5,816 nt of DNA from JBHENW01 sp046261875 (GTDB taxonomy: Bacteria > Acidobacteriota > Thermoanaerobaculia > UBA5066 > Gp7-AA6): the NCBI GenBank assembly GCA_046261875.1, contig JBHENW010000167.1:1-5816 (forward strand). The letters are read 5' to 3'. Positions 5,382 to 5,816 of the stretch are shown here, piece by piece. The translations under genes were made by a program, and so were the position numbers. How positions within the stretch are numbered: position 1 is the stretch's first letter; the number at the start of each line of letters is the position of its first letter. The notes under the pieces were generated by a model. That model had not been told where the DNA came from. It did no database searches and was given only the letters and a program-made list of their open reading frames with translations.

Positions 5382-5816
5382 TCACTGAAAGTATCCGAAG
5401 ACGTCGATGAGGACGTGAACCGACCCGGCCGGCATCGCGACCTGCGCCGAGAGGTCGCCGTTGGCGGACAGCGGCAGGATCGCGTGGTTGGCGCGGGTCT
5501 GGCCCGCGCGGAAGTTTATGGCCGACGCGAGAGGGGATGCCGCGCCCGCGGGGAACAGCCGCAGGTCGCCGATGCTCGAAGGCTGCGTGACGGTGACGTT
5601 CAAGGCGACGGCCCGGGCGGTCGGCGGAACGCCGCAGCGCGCGGCGAGCTGAAACGGCCGGAGGTTTCCCGCCGGCAGGGCAAAGCCCTGGATGCGCGTG
5701 TCCGCGGCGCGGCACGGCGTGAGCGTGTGGTACCGGAGGTTGCCCGCAGGGGGAGGCGCGGTGCCGGGACCAAAACCGCGCCGCTGCGAGTCCCGGCGGT
5801 AGGCCCTCCAGGGAGC
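5382..5816 (-). CDS. Secreted protein, C-terminal beta-rich domain (5' end cut by window edge)
   Basis: The frame is open from the right edge to TGA 5384-5382 and gives the last 144 residues; the N-terminus lies outside. Residues 1-25 are an Arg/Gly/Pro-rich linker. From about 27 a compact domain runs to the end: LRYHTLTPCRAADTR (27-41), LAARCGVPPTARAVALNVTV (58-77), GDLRLFPAGAASPLASAINF (83-102), AGQTRANHAILPL (104-116) and GSVHVLIDVFGYFQ (131-144). From memory this is a recurring C-terminal module of exported proteins (often peptidases or repeat proteins) in Acidobacteriota and similar bacteria; its function is not established to my knowledge. Cys35 and Cys61 could form a disulfide outside the cytoplasm. 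The TTG at 5603-5601 is an internal Leu codon, not a start, because homology-like sequence continues upstream of it. The gene is followed after 37 bases by the glycosyltransferase on the same strand. Whether the protein is a glycosylation target is pure inference. Confidence 0.85.
   Translation of the reverse strand, partial: APWRAYRRDSQRRGFGPGTAPPPAGNLRYHTLTPCRAADTRIQGFALPAGNLRPFQLAARCGVPPTARAVALNVTVTQPSSIGDLRLFPAGAASPLASAINFRAGQTRANHAILPLSANGDLSAQVAMPAGSVHVLIDVFGYFQ
5658..5675. repeat. Imperfect direct repeat, unit 1 (partner 5733-5750)
   Basis: The 18 bases here match 5733-5750 at 16 positions, 75 bases (25 codons) apart and in the same frame. Both encode Pro-Ala-Gly-Asn-Leu-Arg in the secreted C-terminal domain (residues 48-53 and 23-28). 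It may reflect a small internal duplication or convergent codon choice. Confidence 0.5.
5733..5750. repeat. Imperfect direct repeat, unit 2 (partner 5658-5675)
   Basis: Partner of the repeat at 5658-5675. It encodes PAGNLR at the junction between the Pro-rich linker and the first strand of the C-terminal domain. Confidence 0.5.

Noticed and set aside
3910..5388. A 492-residue plus-strand open frame
   Set aside because: It is antisense to the glycosyltransferase at 3679-5343, Glu/Arg-rich with no motif and no ribosome binding site; a shadow frame.
5601..5603. TTG as the start of a 73-residue protein
   Set aside because: The frame continues open to the window edge and the upstream residues (TPCRAADTR, RCGVPPTARAV) belong to the same domain, so this codon is an internal leucine.
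5368..5715. A 115-residue minus-strand frame overlapping the right-edge gene
   Set aside because: It is in a different frame from the recognised C-terminal domain and is Arg/Pro/His-rich; a shadow frame.

Overview
The window carries five protein-coding genes at high density on a very GC-rich chromosome (roughly 64% GC in the methyltransferase and higher still in the central and right-hand genes). The best clue to the source is the protein at the right edge. Its C-terminal beta-rich domain (a 'TPCR..DTR' start, 'ALNVTVTQP..GDLRLFPAG', 'AGQTRANHAILPL' and a terminal 'IDVFGYF') is, from memory, typical of secreted proteins of Acidobacteriota such as the Thermoanaerobaculia, and also occurs in some other environmental GC-rich bacteria. 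The phylum call is an inference, not a measurement.

Layout, left to right: (1) 1-340, minus strand: the N-terminal 113 codons of a membrane protein cut by the window edge, resembling GT-C-fold (ArnT/PMT-like) glycosyltransferases. Its base composition (about 59% GC, frequent A/T third positions) differs clearly from the other genes. (2) 377-1336, minus: a complete class I SAM-dependent methyltransferase. (3) 1337-1409: a 73-base divergent intergenic region. (4) 1410-3665, plus: a 751-residue membrane protein with a signal peptide, a periplasmic Ig-like domain bracketed by two cysteines, and a large GT-C-like multi-pass region. (5) 3679-5343, minus: a 554-residue GT-C/PMT-2-like glycosyltransferase, convergent with the previous gene and separated by only 13 bases. 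(6) 5382-5816, minus: the C-terminal 144 residues of a secreted protein, cut by the right edge and probably co-transcribed with gene 5.

Taken together, two or three polytopic GT-C-type proteins, a methyltransferase and a secreted domain protein suggest a cell-envelope glycan or protein-glycosylation locus. In that picture, lipid-linked sugars are transferred on the outer face of the inner membrane and a cytoplasmic methyltransferase modifies a sugar or lipid precursor. No substrate can be read from the sequence. I saw no tRNA, rRNA, CRISPR array, insertion sequence or integrase.

The most striking non-coding signal is a very strong inverted repeat at 1480-1519, inside the coding sequence just after the signal peptide of gene 4. 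It can fold into an 18-bp stem with one bulge and a 3-base loop. Also notable are three copies of a 13-base interrupted palindrome (CCGGTC-S-GACCGG), all in frame as Arg-Ser-Asp-Arg in three different genes, and the compositional step at the left edge.
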